A stretch of 34,505 nucleotides of DNA from Thermoplasmatales archaeon (GTDB lineage Archaea > Thermoplasmatota > Thermoplasmata > Thermoplasmatales > Thermoplasmataceae). A program made the translations under genes and the position numbers. Below the pieces are notes generated by a model, which was not told where the DNA came from, made no database searches, and saw only the letters and a program-made list of their open reading frames with translations. Shown here one piece after another: positions 1 to 9,118 of the stretch; position 1 is the first letter of the stretch; each line of letters begins with the position of its first letter. The stretch covers positions 1 to 34,505 of the forward strand of contig JACWAH010000003.1 in assembly GCA_014874365.1 (NCBI GenBank), in the 5' to 3' direction.

Positions 1-15
1 ATATTTCCCTGAGTG

Positions 16-78
16 TTTCGCCATAAAGTGTGCTCATACATTAACATGGCAGGTTCATGAATAAATCTTACTGTTACC
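16..78. repeat. Decayed insertion-element end, copy A
   Basis: This stretch aligns without gaps to 2741-2803. Over the last 37 bases (42-78 against 2767-2803) 28 positions match by eye, including shared CATGAATAA and CTGTTACC blocks; the preceding part matches more weakly. Translated on the minus strand both copies give a similar peptide (LFMNLPC against LFMExPC) followed by acidic-ended residues, so both look like the tail of the same transposase family. Neither is open. Inference: two decayed copies of one element end bracket the first 2.8 kb. The family is not identified. Confidence 0.4.
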
Positions 79-145
79 GGTAAGGTGATCAGAGGGAGGT
101 TTTTCGGAATTCTCTTTAAAGTATAATAGAGGGAGCAAAATAGTC

Positions 146-1159
146 ATGGTCGCTGATGACGAGAATGTTTTAAGGGATATTGCAATAAAACATGAGAAAT
201 CAAAAAATTACCCTCAAGCATTGGAAGAGTACAAAAAACTGACGACTTTGAATGACTCCAATTTTTTTTATCCATATAGGGTCGGATATTGCCTGTATAA
301 AATGGAAAAATTCAGCGAAGCAATCCAATTTTATGAACGTTCATTACAGACTATTATTAAAGCAGATAATCCCAATAAACATGATATTGCCTCAATTCAC
401 CTTCTCATAGGAGACTGTTACAAAGAGTTGAAAGACACTGAAAAAGCAAAGAAGGAATATGACACATATCTATCGATTGAATCCGGTCCGAAGGCTAAAT
501 ACTTTTATAATGATAGAATGAAACTGTTAAAGAAAAATAGGGGGAAGGGAACGGTTAATAACTCTTCACCATACTTAAAACCTTTAGTTTCCATTATTCT
601 TGAAGTAGTTGCCTTTGTTATAATTGCTATTGCATCCTTTGTACCTTTAGTTGGTTTCACAGTTACCCTTGTTTCAGTTTCCGCTAGCGTTAATGCATCA
701 ATCTTTACAGTCACAACCATTGACTCTTCCGGAACTTCCAGCACCGGTGGTTATAACGGTGCAAACGCCTTATGGCCTAGCTCTTCAATTATTATATCTC
801 AAATTATAGTTTTACTTATACTATTGTCAACTATAATTTTGCTGGTCTTGGATGCCATGGTCATCCTATATATGAAAAAACCCGTTATTCCTAATTTTAT
901 CCGCCACTACAAAGGTTCTGGATTGAGACCTTCTGCACTTGTTACAGCAACATTTGTTTGTCTAGTATCCGCGCTATATGGGATCCTAGTGGGTGGTCTA
1001 CTGAGTAATTTTATTGTAACGAGTTCCGAACATATAGAGTCTGGGCTTTATCTGTTCATAGCAGGCATTATTATCTACATAATTCGTGGTTTCTTTAAAA
1101 CTAATCCTAATTATGTAAAACGTAGGACCATAAAGAAGTCCACAATCAAAAGCAGTTAA
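146..1159 (+). CDS. TPR-domain membrane protein of unknown function
   Basis: 337 residues. Residues about 5-120 form tetratricopeptide-type helical repeats (for example YPQALEEYKKL followed by a second block KFSEAIQFYERSL and a third DTEKAKKEYDTYL), a protein-interaction scaffold. A basic linker (KKNRGKG) leads into a C-terminal membrane half with about four hydrophobic segments (roughly 147-180, 213-245, 258-290, 298-318), with a Ser/Thr/Gly-rich loop between the first two. The layout suggests an integral membrane protein presenting a cytoplasmic TPR domain. A TATA-like TTTAAAGTATAA at about 115-127 and a GAGGGAG purine run precede the ATG. It stands alone between insertion-sequence remnants. 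No enzymatic motif is visible and no specific function is proposed. Confidence 0.75.
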   Translation: MVADDENVLRDIAIKHEKSKNYPQALEEYKKLTTLNDSNFFYPYRVGYCLYKMEKFSEAIQFYERSLQTIIKADNPNKHDIASIHLLIGDCYKELKDTEKAKKEYDTYLSIESGPKAKYFYNDRMKLLKKNRGKGTVNNSSPYLKPLVSIILEVVAFVIIAIASFVPLVGFTVTLVSVSASVNASIFTVTTIDSSGTSSTGGYNGANALWPSSSIIISQIIVLLILLSTIILLVLDAMVILYMKKPVIPNFIRHYKGSGLRPSALVTATFVCLVSALYGILVGGLLSNFIVTSSEHIESGLYLFIAGIIIYIIRGFFKTNPNYVKRRTIKKSTIKSS

Positions 1160-1259
1160 GTTACATTTTCCATAAGTTCTATAATTTTCGTCCTTCCACA
1201 GAATTCATTGTAAACTTAAGTATACCTCTGCATAACTTGTCTTTGGTAAGTTTCTTGCC

Positions 1260-1500
1260 TGCATATTGTAATATTATGTGAGGCCATTTCTTTGATCAAA
1301 CTTGAGTTCCGCACCACATTGTTTGAGAGACCGTTCACTGAGCCTGCAGTTTAGCCTCTCACCTCAGTCTTTCAGGATATTTTTTCCCCGTACACCATCT
1401 AAGTGTAGTTTTTTAAAGAAGTATTTGAGGTGCCGTATTAACACCTCTCTAGATCCCAAGATCCAGCGCATGCTGCCCGGTAAGCATCAATGTCAATAAT
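1260..1500 (-). pseudogene. Transposase scrap (family uncertain)
   Basis: On the minus strand about 40 codons are open between about 1363 and 1485 and contain LHLDGVRGK, which resembles the C-terminal region of several DDE transposases where an LxLDxxRVRG block precedes the end of the protein. The frame is closed on both sides by stops and the sequence beyond, down to about 1260, can only be read with frame changes. I take it as a decayed transposase fragment. The plus-strand open frame across 1302-1499 is probably spurious. Family assignment is weak. Confidence 0.35.
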
Positions 1501-1939
1501 AATGGGTAATCCTTGCATTCACTGAAAATGTTCTTGCACCGGTCTTCTCAAATGTATCAGGTTTAACTCTGAAGTTATTGTCTAAATCATTACTCCTCTG
1601 AGCATTTTCATTGTCGATATAGCTTTCATTTAAACTGGGGGAAGGAGATCCACATTTTGCAATAATACTCCCTGATACATAGCCATTTACAATCACTAAC
1701 ACTTTCGGGTCAAGTAAGCTGGCTGCTTCTGCGAAAACAGATAAGTTTTCTTTAACCAAGGATTTATACTTCCTTTCAGGTTGAACAGTTTTACCTTGTC
1801 TAACCCAAGATCACGAATGAGATCGGGTTGATTTTTTTCTCTTATGGGTAGAATGTCCAGATTTCTCTATATTTGCGATTTATGTCCTCTAAGGCCATGA
1901 AACCGCAGCTTCTTGGTAAGCTTACTCTCCTTTACTTTA
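1501..1939. other. Gap between insertion-sequence remnants
   Basis: No gene can be supported here. A minus-strand open frame (1493-1759, TTG start, 88 codons) has no recognisable motif and biased low-complexity composition; it may be chance or another decayed insertion-sequence piece. Confidence 0.4.
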
Positions 1940-2580
1940 TTAATTTCCCACAGTTGATGGCAATGGTAAACTGGTTTCCCTTATGATTTTCCTCATGCTT
2001 TCAGGATCTGAATTAAGCATGTTCATGGTTAATTCGACCCCCTCATACAGTTCATCGTATCCTTTAGGGCAGAAATTGGATAATTTCTGGTATTTTAGTG
2101 CATTCCATACAAGTTCATCAGGATTGAGATCGGGTGAGTATGGCGGTATGCGCCTTGTAATCAGCCTGTCATTGTGGTTTCCAAGGAATTCTTTCACCTT
2201 CCTGCTCCTGTGAATCATGATATTATCCCAGAAAATGTACAGGAAACCCTCTATTTCTGTGAGCAACTGCTCCAGGAATGAGATGATGTCATTTCCATTC
2301 ATGCTCTCCTTCCTGATCATGAAATACAGATAACCGTCTTCCATAACAGCAGATGTCAGGGATATTCGATCCCTTCTTACCCCGGATTCCCCTCGCCTCG
2401 ATCTGCCTCTGCAGTTCCGGCCGGATGATCCTGTCCCTGCCAGTCTTTGATAACTGCTCCCGGCACATCCAGCTCATTTAGATCCTGACAACCTCCTTAG
2501 TTGTTGGTGAGAGTTTAAAGTCAGAGATAACTCGACATTCTTCCATTCGCCCATGTTCCAGGATATTATGTCGAGACAAA
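1940..2580 (-). pseudogene. IS630-family transposase, degenerate
   Basis: The downstream part (1940-2344) reads as the catalytic C-terminus of an IS630/Tc1-mariner-type transposase: the hallmark block RIPPYSPDLNPDELVWNALK follows WDNIMIHRSRKVKEF, giving the second Asp and the terminal acidic residue of the DDE triad. The frame continues upstream of the apparent start at 2344 (GVRRDRISLTSAVMEDGYLYF), until a stop around 2390. Another frame (2289-2477) and then a third are needed to continue towards 2580, so the gene has at least two frameshifts and cannot make full-length transposase. IS630 transposases are normally about 340 residues. No intact terminal inverted repeats were found. Confidence 0.8.
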
Positions 2581-2969
2581 GGGCAACCTACCTACAGGGC
2601 AACCTCGCGGGTAATAGCACACGTCGGCTGCATATCCGGCTCCCGCGTTAACACCGTCATGCAGGCGTGGACAAAAGAACTTTTTCCATTGACATCTGGA
2701 AAATCATGAATCGCATTGAGCCTGTATTTCTACTTCAAAGCCTCGTCAAATAAGCTCCTCACACAGTAGCATGGCTATTCCATGAATAAGTGTGCCTGTT
2801 ACCAATACATTACCAGGTCGGGTAAAGCGCGGGGTTATCCAGAATCCTCAATGGTTTACTTTTGGGATTGCAGAGAAGAAGAGGATCGTTAACTTGGTAA
2901 ACCTCCAGGCCTTATTTTTGGGGCCCCCGGTTCTTCTTGAGATTTTTCGCCATCGTTTGAGTGAGACCC
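2581..2969. mobile_element. Decayed insertion-sequence DNA, includes element end copy B (2741-2803)
   Basis: No intact gene. The minus strand holds short transposase-like pieces broken by stops, and 2741-2803 matches the element end at 16-78 (28 of 37 bases in the core). With the IS630 pseudogene and the scrap at 1.3-1.5 kb this makes a continuous insertion-sequence graveyard from about 1.2 to 2.9 kb. The plus-strand open frame at 2792-3067 runs antisense into the M61 peptidase gene and is rejected. Confidence 0.45.
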
Positions 2970-4706
2970 TCAGCCGTTTAGTAATTTTTCAAGTTTCTTC
3001 AACTTGCTTTCTTCAATCCCTTCCTTCTGAAGAATCTCCATTGTCTTTCCGTAAACTTTCGGGGTAAATTCGGTTGTCATGAGTTCGCTTCTCCTGAAAT
3101 AAGCCAATTTGACCCGTTCTGGGAAATGTTTTGCCAGAGAGTCGGTTACACCTTCCTGCCATCTGGATTCACTGTTCACGAACTTATCGCAGAACTTTAT
3201 TCCGTTCACTGCAACGATTTCGTCATCCGCAGTAAGATCTGCATTCCAGGCACTTGATCCCTCAACTATCGATGCTACCTTGTAGCCGGTGTTATCCTTT
3301 TTGAGGATTAACCCCGAGAATCCATCTTCAGGTTCTTTTATCTTCAGGTCAAGCCCGATATCTCCAAGGAGTTCACCCAAAGGTATCTCCTCATTTCCCT
3401 TTATGTATGAGTCAAAGAAACCTGACATGTCCTGCCCGAAAACTTCCTTCAGCCCGGATAAAAGTTCCTTGTCCGTGTAACCTTTTCCGTCTTTCCTGTA
3501 TTTCTCAAATAATAACCGCATCAGGTCGTCAAGGCTCTTCTGTCCGTTGCTGAGATCACATACCTTGATGTCAAGCCCAAGTCCCGTTACCATTCCCCCC
3601 AAGTAATAACTCTGTGTGCTGTTTATGGCATCTGGAGTGGGCTGGTAAAACTTTATCCAGGTGTCGTAAGATGCCTCGTACAAGGATTGTTTCTTTCTCC
3701 CTGGCCTTTCGGAATAGCTTCCTATGAACTTGGCAAGTTCCTTAAGGAGGTCCTGTTTTTCGATCAGTCCAGCCCTTAAAAGTAATTTCATTGCATAATA
3801 ATCGGTGATTCCCTCAGCAAACCAGAGCATATGGGTATAATTTTCGATCTTGTAGTTGAAAGGCCCGAGTTCAATTGGCCTGACCCGTTTAACGTTCCAC
3901 AGATGAAAATACTCATGCGCTACGACTGCGAGCGCATGTATGTACTTTACAGGGTCCAGGAACATCAGACGGTCAAGCACGATTACCGTAGAATTCATGT
4001 GCTCGAGTCCTCCTCCCGCTTTTGAATCTGTAAGATCAATTATGAAGCAATATTTCTTGGGGGGTATCCCCTTCATCAGGGTAGAAGCTGCAGTTACGAT
4101 TTTTTCAATATCTCCGACGAATTTCCTGGAATCCACCGGAAGAGTACCGAAGATCGCCACTTCATGCTCCTTTCCATCCACCTTGAATTGAAAAACGGCA
4201 TGTGTTCCCACTTCGATGGGGGAGTCTGCCATGATGTCATAATTCGTTGACCTGAACTTATTATCGGAAATTTTCTCCAGGCCGGTGCTTATTTTCCAGT
4301 TTTCCGGAACGATTAAGGTGAGTTCTGAGGTCTGCTCCTTGTATCCTTCCACATAGAAAAGGAGCCCGGAAGGGTTGATAAGCGCATGCGTTGAATCCAG
4401 GTGGTTGGTTCTGGGTGTAAGCTCGTTCGCGTAGACTTCGTAGCTTACCTTTACGCCAGGAGAGTCATTCTTTGTCATCTTCCACGATGACTTATCCACC
4501 TTCCATGCTTTAACAGGTTCCCCGTCAAACCCCGTGAATACGATGCTTCTTATTTTACCGGAATAATCCCTTATTTTGTAAGAACCGGGGGTCCAGTTGG
4601 GAAGGGATATCTGAATCTGCTGATCTGCGATTTCCTCTATTTCCATCCTTATTGAGAAAATCTGCTGCGCTCGTTTTTCGAAAGAGACAAAATAGCTTAT
4701 TCTCAT
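2970..4706 (-). CDS. M61-family (glycyl aminopeptidase-like) metallopeptidase with PDZ domain
   Basis: 578 residues, the usual size for M61 peptidases. The zinc site is plain: HEYFH at 264-268 gives the HExxH helix, followed about 30 residues later by WFAEGITDYYA, whose Glu298 is the expected third ligand. The N-terminal third is beta-rich and matches the family N-domain (LPNWTPGSYKIRDY near 35-48). A C-terminal PDZ-like segment lies near 455-525 (GYKVASIVEGSSAW then DDEIVAVNG). Family members remove N-terminal residues, preferring Gly/Ala, from peptides; the PDZ probably positions C-termini. No clear signal peptide, so probably cytoplasmic. Divergent from the XPB helicase gene across an 80-bp A/T-rich gap that must hold both promoters. 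Confidence 0.93.
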   Translation of the reverse strand: MRISYFVSFEKRAQQIFSIRMEIEEIADQQIQISLPNWTPGSYKIRDYSGKIRSIVFTGFDGEPVKAWKVDKSSWKMTKNDSPGVKVSYEVYANELTPRTNHLDSTHALINPSGLLFYVEGYKEQTSELTLIVPENWKISTGLEKISDNKFRSTNYDIMADSPIEVGTHAVFQFKVDGKEHEVAIFGTLPVDSRKFVGDIEKIVTAASTLMKGIPPKKYCFIIDLTDSKAGGGLEHMNSTVIVLDRLMFLDPVKYIHALAVVAHEYFHLWNVKRVRPIELGPFNYKIENYTHMLWFAEGITDYYAMKLLLRAGLIEKQDLLKELAKFIGSYSERPGRKKQSLYEASYDTWIKFYQPTPDAINSTQSYYLGGMVTGLGLDIKVCDLSNGQKSLDDLMRLLFEKYRKDGKGYTDKELLSGLKEVFGQDMSGFFDSYIKGNEEIPLGELLGDIGLDLKIKEPEDGFSGLILKKDNTGYKVASIVEGSSAWNADLTADDEIVAVNGIKFCDKFVNSESRWQEGVTDSLAKHFPERVKLAYFRRSELMTTEFTPKVYGKTMEILQKEGIEESKLKKLEKLLNG

Positions 4707-4786
4707 TTGTTAAAGATGTGATTACGTTTTACTGTTTTAAACTTGTTTAAGACAGGTACCTCTGGAGTGAAATCTTGTCAATTTAA

Positions 4787-6172
4787 ATGATACATTGCAC
4801 TATGCTTGGTGTGGCAGAAACCGTCATCGAATACGTTGGAGGTTCCATTGTAATCCGATCCGGTGTCGACAAAGCACCCCCTTACCTTGTGAAAGATGAC
4901 AGGGTGGGTGTATTCAGGGCTGAAGGTTTTCGCTATCGGGAGTTGAAAAAAAGATATCCTGGCGCGAAAGACAACGTGTTTACTGGCGACGTTACTGTAA
5001 AACTGGAATCTAGCATCGACCTCAGGGATTACCAGAAACTTTCGTTGAAGAGGTGGAAGGATAACGGTTCAAACGGCATAGTCGTGTTGCCGACTGCGGC
5101 TGGAAAGACGCATGTAGGTCTTGCAGCGATGGAGTTGCTCAAGACTTCTGCCATCGTGATAGCACCCACTATTGACCTGATAGAACAGTGGAGAAAGAGG
5201 ATATCGGATGCCTTCGGCATTGAAGTCGGGCAGATTGGTGGTGGAGAGGATGATCTCCGCCCGATTACGGTATGCACTTACGATTCTGCATATCTCAGGG
5301 CTGAATCACTGGGTAACAAGTTCAGGTTCCTCCTTGTCGACGAGGTGCATCACCTGTCGTCCGGGAAGTTTATCGAGATAGCTAGGATGTATGCTGCTCC
5401 ATTCAGGCTGGGCCTGACTGCAACGCTTGAGAGAACTGATGGACTCCACGAACAGCTTGCGCAATACATGGGCGAGAAGGTGTTCGAACTCGGATACGAA
5501 GAGCTGTCGGATTACCTTTCATCCTACAAGATTGTGAGGGTGCCGATCAGGCTCTCAGAAGAGGAGGAGCGGGAATACGCAAAAAACCGGTCCGTGTTTC
5601 TAAATTATGTGAGAAGGCACCGGATGACAATGAACGGCAGTTGGAATTTCGAGAAATTTATACTGAGTTCCTGGAACCCGGAAGGGAGGGAAGCACTCAT
5701 TGCCTGGAGACGCGCGAGGGAAATTGCATTCAGTGCCGGTAAGAAAATCGAGGCGACAAAAGCCATCCTGGAGCGGCATACGTCGGAGAAAACCATAATC
5801 TTCAGCGAAGACACTGAAACGGCATACCTTCTTTCAAGGTCCTTCCTGATTCCCGCATTCACCTATCTTACGCCTGCAAAGGAAAGAAGAGAATACCTTC
5901 AGTGGTTCCGTGAAAATAAGATTAGGGTAATAGCGACGTCAAAGGTCCTGGATGAGGGCGTGGACGTACCGGACGCTTCTGTGGCTATAATCCTGAGCGG
6001 TTCTGGAAGCACCAGGCAATTCAGGCAGAGGCTAGGCAGGATATTGAGGCCCGCTCACGGCAAACAGGCATTTCTATACGAGGTAGTCGCAAGAGGAACC
6101 TCGGAGTTTGGCACTTCAGCGAGGAGGAGAAAGGGTGTTCCAGTGGGATCTGGCCCAGATTCGCAGGATTAA
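4787..6172 (+). CDS. xpb: XPB/Rad25-type DNA helicase
   Basis: 461 residues, typical of archaeal XPB. Superfamily 2 motifs are visible in order: LPTAAGKTH (Walker A, 101-109), APTIDLIEQW (Ia), DEVHH (Walker B/DEAH variant, 185-189), TATLERTDG (III, about 211-219) and RQFRQRLGRILRP (VI, near the C-terminus). XPB is a 3'-5' ATP-dependent translocase that opens DNA in nucleotide excision repair and in TFIIH-like roles. The stop codon lies inside the following bax1 gene (38-bp overlap), the standard archaeal XPB-Bax1 helicase-nuclease pairing. The annotated ATG could be replaced by a second in-frame ATG five codons on (4802); no strong ribosome site distinguishes them. Confidence 0.95.
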   Translation: MIHCTMLGVAETVIEYVGGSIVIRSGVDKAPPYLVKDDRVGVFRAEGFRYRELKKRYPGAKDNVFTGDVTVKLESSIDLRDYQKLSLKRWKDNGSNGIVVLPTAAGKTHVGLAAMELLKTSAIVIAPTIDLIEQWRKRISDAFGIEVGQIGGGEDDLRPITVCTYDSAYLRAESLGNKFRFLLVDEVHHLSSGKFIEIARMYAAPFRLGLTATLERTDGLHEQLAQYMGEKVFELGYEELSDYLSSYKIVRVPIRLSEEEEREYAKNRSVFLNYVRRHRMTMNGSWNFEKFILSSWNPEGREALIAWRRAREIAFSAGKKIEATKAILERHTSEKTIIFSEDTETAYLLSRSFLIPAFTYLTPAKERREYLQWFRENKIRVIATSKVLDEGVDVPDASVAIILSGSGSTRQFRQRLGRILRPAHGKQAFLYEVVARGTSEFGTSARRRKGVPVGSGPDSQD

Positions 6173-7460
6173 GGGAAAGATTATTCCCGCGTTCCTTCCC
6201 GATGACAGCAACGGATATGCGTCGAGCGTCATTGAACTGGTGAGTTCTTCAGTAAACAAGACCCGGAGGGAAGTGGACAAGTCATCAAGAGAGTTGGAGT
6301 TGAAGGTACAGTACCACAAAACGCTCAGAGCCATTTATACGGTATTCATGAGGGAATGCGACTTTGTTGCGCCTTCTGTCCTGAACTCCCAGGAGGTGAG
6401 GGAGGAAGTATTCATCAAGGCGGCAGGGGCAGTTATTGACACAGAAGCCAGAAATCTGTTGCTTCGTGAAGTTGCCGGCAAGTTTGGAAGCGATCCCGGA
6501 GAGGTCGAGGCGGCCCTGCTTGGCGATCTTGAATCGGAGCAGATCCTGGAAAAGGTTCCAGAGATTTCCCCAAATGCTCTTATTAAGAGATACAATTTCG
6601 AACTTTTTGAGACCATTTTGCTGAGATGCAAATCCCTCAAATTTTTTGCTGATAAAGGGTTGAGGAGTTTGATAACCTCGGTCAAGGTACTTGGGCTGAT
6701 ATACAAACCAATTGCCGAGGGATCTTCATTGAAAGGGATAGAGATATCCGGCCCCGTATCCATTCTTGAAGGGACCAGGCGTTATGGATCGCGATTCGCA
6801 AAGCTTGTAAAAATAATGATATCGCTTCCAGACTGGTCTGTTGAGGCACAGATCGCGGACGAGGAGAGAAGGGGCGGGAACACATATTCCCTGACCGTGG
6901 AATCTTCTGTTGCAGGCTATTTCCCGGAGTTTACGCTGGATTTTCAGGTTTCGGGCTTCATCCCGGGCTGGGCATCCGACAGGGAACCAAAGCCTGTTGT
7001 GATCGGGTCAAAAGTGTATTTTCCAGACTTCGCTTTCAGGGCCGGAGATCAGGAAGTCCTGGTGGACGTCAGTTCCCCTATTTATGAAAAGTTCAACAGG
7101 GAGAGGGACCAGCTGATCAGGAGCGCTGGAATCCGGTGGCAGACCATCTATTTATTGTTTGAAGATTCAAAAATGGTTAAAGGTGAACTTTGCTTTTATG
7201 ATCCGATAAACTGGGACAACATCCGTAAGGTTCTGACCGAGAGGAATGCAGGCATGAAGAAAGTGGAAATATCGCCCAGTGTCGACCTGTCTCCTGAGGA
7301 AGCAGAGAGACTGAGGGCCTTTGTGGAAAAGGAGATCAGTAACCCTGAGATGATAGTTGAGTACATTCAGGGCGAGGGTTACAACCCGTCAAGAGTGCTT
7401 CCTGCCCTCGGTTATCGCATAAAGTGGAAGGGCCTGAACCTGGAAATATCCCCCAGGTAA
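6135..7460 (+). CDS. bax1: Bax1 endonuclease, XPB partner
   Basis: About 441 residues. Bax1 binds archaeal XPB, stimulates its unwinding and cuts the DNA fork near the bubble. The start is taken as GTG at 6135 because a strong GGAGGAGAAAGG ribosome site ends just before it and the encoded N-terminus (DLAQIRRIKGKIIPAF) is the conserved Bax1 opening; the open frame itself extends to a TTG at 6108. The C-terminal half has FPDFAFRAGDQEVLVDVSS near residues 300-320, resembling a PD-(D/E)xK-like nuclease core in which the final Lys is not obvious, then WQTIYLLFEDSKM. The overlap with xpb implies translational coupling. Confidence 0.92.
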   Translation: MFQWDLAQIRRIKGKIIPAFLPDDSNGYASSVIELVSSSVNKTRREVDKSSRELELKVQYHKTLRAIYTVFMRECDFVAPSVLNSQEVREEVFIKAAGAVIDTEARNLLLREVAGKFGSDPGEVEAALLGDLESEQILEKVPEISPNALIKRYNFELFETILLRCKSLKFFADKGLRSLITSVKVLGLIYKPIAEGSSLKGIEISGPVSILEGTRRYGSRFAKLVKIMISLPDWSVEAQIADEERRGGNTYSLTVESSVAGYFPEFTLDFQVSGFIPGWASDREPKPVVIGSKVYFPDFAFRAGDQEVLVDVSSPIYEKFNRERDQLIRSAGIRWQTIYLLFEDSKMVKGELCFYDPINWDNIRKVLTERNAGMKKVEISPSVDLSPEEAERLRAFVEKEISNPEMIVEYIQGEGYNPSRVLPALGYRIKWKGLNLEISPR

Positions 7461-7545
7461 ACATTTGGCAAGCCTGGAATTTAGCTGCCTGCCTCTTGTT
7501 GACCTGCCCAACCAGTTATGATCCGTGCAGTCACCTTGCTTCAAA

Positions 7546-8076
7546 TCATGGGTATTCTACAGTCACCCTGTCGCTCGATATACTGCTTTTCCCGGTCTCA
7601 TCCTCGATCACAAGTGTGAAAGGGAATTTCCCTTCCCCCGCGCTTTCAAGCGTTGCTTTCACTTTTTCAAACTCCCCCTCATCGTCATACGGCATAAGGT
7701 GTATGTATTCCTGTAGCCTGCGTATTATGCCTTCCACAGTTGTTATATAACCCGTAGATTTTTCTCCAGGGGAAATTTCTGCCCCTATCTCCGGGATATA
7801 GACAAATGCCGAGGGGGAACGGTACATCATAGTGTTTAGCGATGCTTTGTCGTTTACCTTGAAAGTAAGTTTGGTGCGTTTGCCGGGATCGCTTGGAAAA
7901 ATATTGGATTTCTTGTAAAGGCAACTGTGGCACGTAAAGGTCTGGATCATTATGTGCCCCTCCGACGGGATTTCAGTCTCGTACAGTATAGCGAAAAGAT
8001 TGGCTCCACACGACGGGCATTCTACCGTGGTAGGTTGTTCATCCGGTTCGCTATATTCCTTTCCCTCCTCACTCAT
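7546..8076 (-). CDS. ZPR1 zinc-finger domain protein
   Basis: 176 residues. One CxxC...CxxC zinc finger (C20, C23, C49, C52) with the ZPR1-type context VECPSCGANL and FTCHSCLYKKSNI, followed by the beta-rich half of the ZPR1 domain (IRRLQEYIH and later FTLVIEDETGKSSI). Eukaryotic ZPR1 binds and helps fold eEF1A; archaeal single-domain versions are conserved but less well understood, so a role in EF-1A handling is inference. It is the last gene of a minus-strand operon: its start overlaps the end of the isomerase gene by 8 bp. It converges with bax1 across 85 bp. Confidence 0.9.
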   Translation of the reverse strand: MSEEGKEYSEPDEQPTTVECPSCGANLFAILYETEIPSEGHIMIQTFTCHSCLYKKSNIFPSDPGKRTKLTFKVNDKASLNTMMYRSPSAFVYIPEIGAEISPGEKSTGYITTVEGIIRRLQEYIHLMPYDDEGEFEKVKATLESAGEGKFPFTLVIEDETGKSSISSDRVTVEYP

Positions 8077-9118
8077 ACAGGTCTATCCATGACTTTAGTG
8101 GTTCCAGTATGACTTTCCTGACTTTAACCAGATCCGAAACGGTCCTGCTTCTTGTCAGGAACATTGCAATCTTCAGATCACGGATTATCAGGGAAATTGT
8201 TTTTAGCACAGATTCTTCCGAGGCGTCAGCGCTGTTCAGAAGCGTCCTCGCGAATCCGCCTGCTGTTGCCCCCATAGAAATCGATTTTGCAAGATCGAGG
8301 CCATTCCTGAGTCCCCCGCTTCCTATTACCGGTAATCCAACCTGGGAGTATGTTATGGATGCTGGCGAAGGAATTCCCCAGTTCCAGAAGGTATTGCCTG
8401 AATTCATTTTTTCCTCGTCGTTCACACCCTTTGCCCGGTAATATTCAATGGCAGCAAACGAAGTGCCCCCAAGGCCTCCTACGTCTATTCCTTTGACGCC
8501 TGCATCCCTGAGTTCAAGGGCCGCTTCCCGGGATATTCCGTTACCTGTTTCCTTTACGATTACTGGAAAACTGGACGAAATCTCCGAAATTCGTTTCAGT
8601 ATTCCCTTCGCTCTCCGGTCCCCTTCGGGCTGAACCATCTCCTGGAGAAAGTTAAGGTGGATGTAGATCGCATTTGCTTCGATGAGCGTGATTGCCTTTT
8701 CGATCTGGTTATGCGTAAACGCTTTCCTGGACTGGTCTATGAGCTGGGGAGCGCCTATGTTAGCTATCCGCAGCGGTATCTTGAACTCTGATATGACAGA
8801 AAAAGTATCTGCGAGTTCCGGTTTCTCTATCGCTGCCCTCATGCTTCCGACTCCCATTGCTAACTTCAGTTTCTCCGCTGCGGCAGCGAGATTTCTATTG
8901 ATTTTCTTTGCAAGCTGTGTGCCCCCGGTCATGGATGAGATCACTATCGGGTAGCCCAGTTTCGCTGAAAGCAGGCTTATTGAACAATCTATCAGATCAA
9001 AATCAATTTCCGGAATCGCCTGGTGAACAAGCCTGATGTCATCCCAGAAATTGTGTTCTGATACCACCTTTTCGTTCTCTGCTATTCTTATGTGTTCTTC
9101 CTTTCTCTGTTCGATCAT
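8069..9118 (-). CDS. fni: Isopentenyl-diphosphate delta-isomerase, type 2 (FMN-dependent)
   Basis: 349 residues, the expected size. It interconverts isopentenyl and dimethylallyl diphosphate using reduced FMN, supplying the allylic starter for archaeal isoprenoid lipids. Diagnostic features are the RKEEHI N-terminus, SSMTGGT (61-67, FMN and substrate contact), HLNFLQEMVQPEGDR in the middle, and a phosphate-binding GSGGLRNGLDLAKSISMGA followed by GGFARTLL. The start overlaps the stop of the isopentenyl phosphate kinase gene by 4 bp (ATGA), placing consecutive pathway enzymes in one operon. Type 2 rather than Nudix type 1 is certain from the fold motifs. Confidence 0.96.
   Translation of the reverse strand: MIEQRKEEHIRIAENEKVVSEHNFWDDIRLVHQAIPEIDFDLIDCSISLLSAKLGYPIVISSMTGGTQLAKKINRNLAAAAEKLKLAMGVGSMRAAIEKPELADTFSVISEFKIPLRIANIGAPQLIDQSRKAFTHNQIEKAITLIEANAIYIHLNFLQEMVQPEGDRRAKGILKRISEISSSFPVIVKETGNGISREAALELRDAGVKGIDVGGLGGTSFAAIEYYRAKGVNDEEKMNSGNTFWNWGIPSPASITYSQVGLPVIGSGGLRNGLDLAKSISMGATAGGFARTLLNSADASEESVLKTISLIIRDLKIAMFLTRSRTVSDLVKVRKVILEPLKSWIDLYE

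Noticed and set aside
1493-1759. 88-residue minus-strand gene
   Set aside because: TTG start, no motif, situated among insertion-sequence debris; insufficient support.
2792-3067. Plus-strand gene antisense to the M61 peptidase end
   Set aside because: Overlaps a solid gene on the opposite strand and shows no family features.
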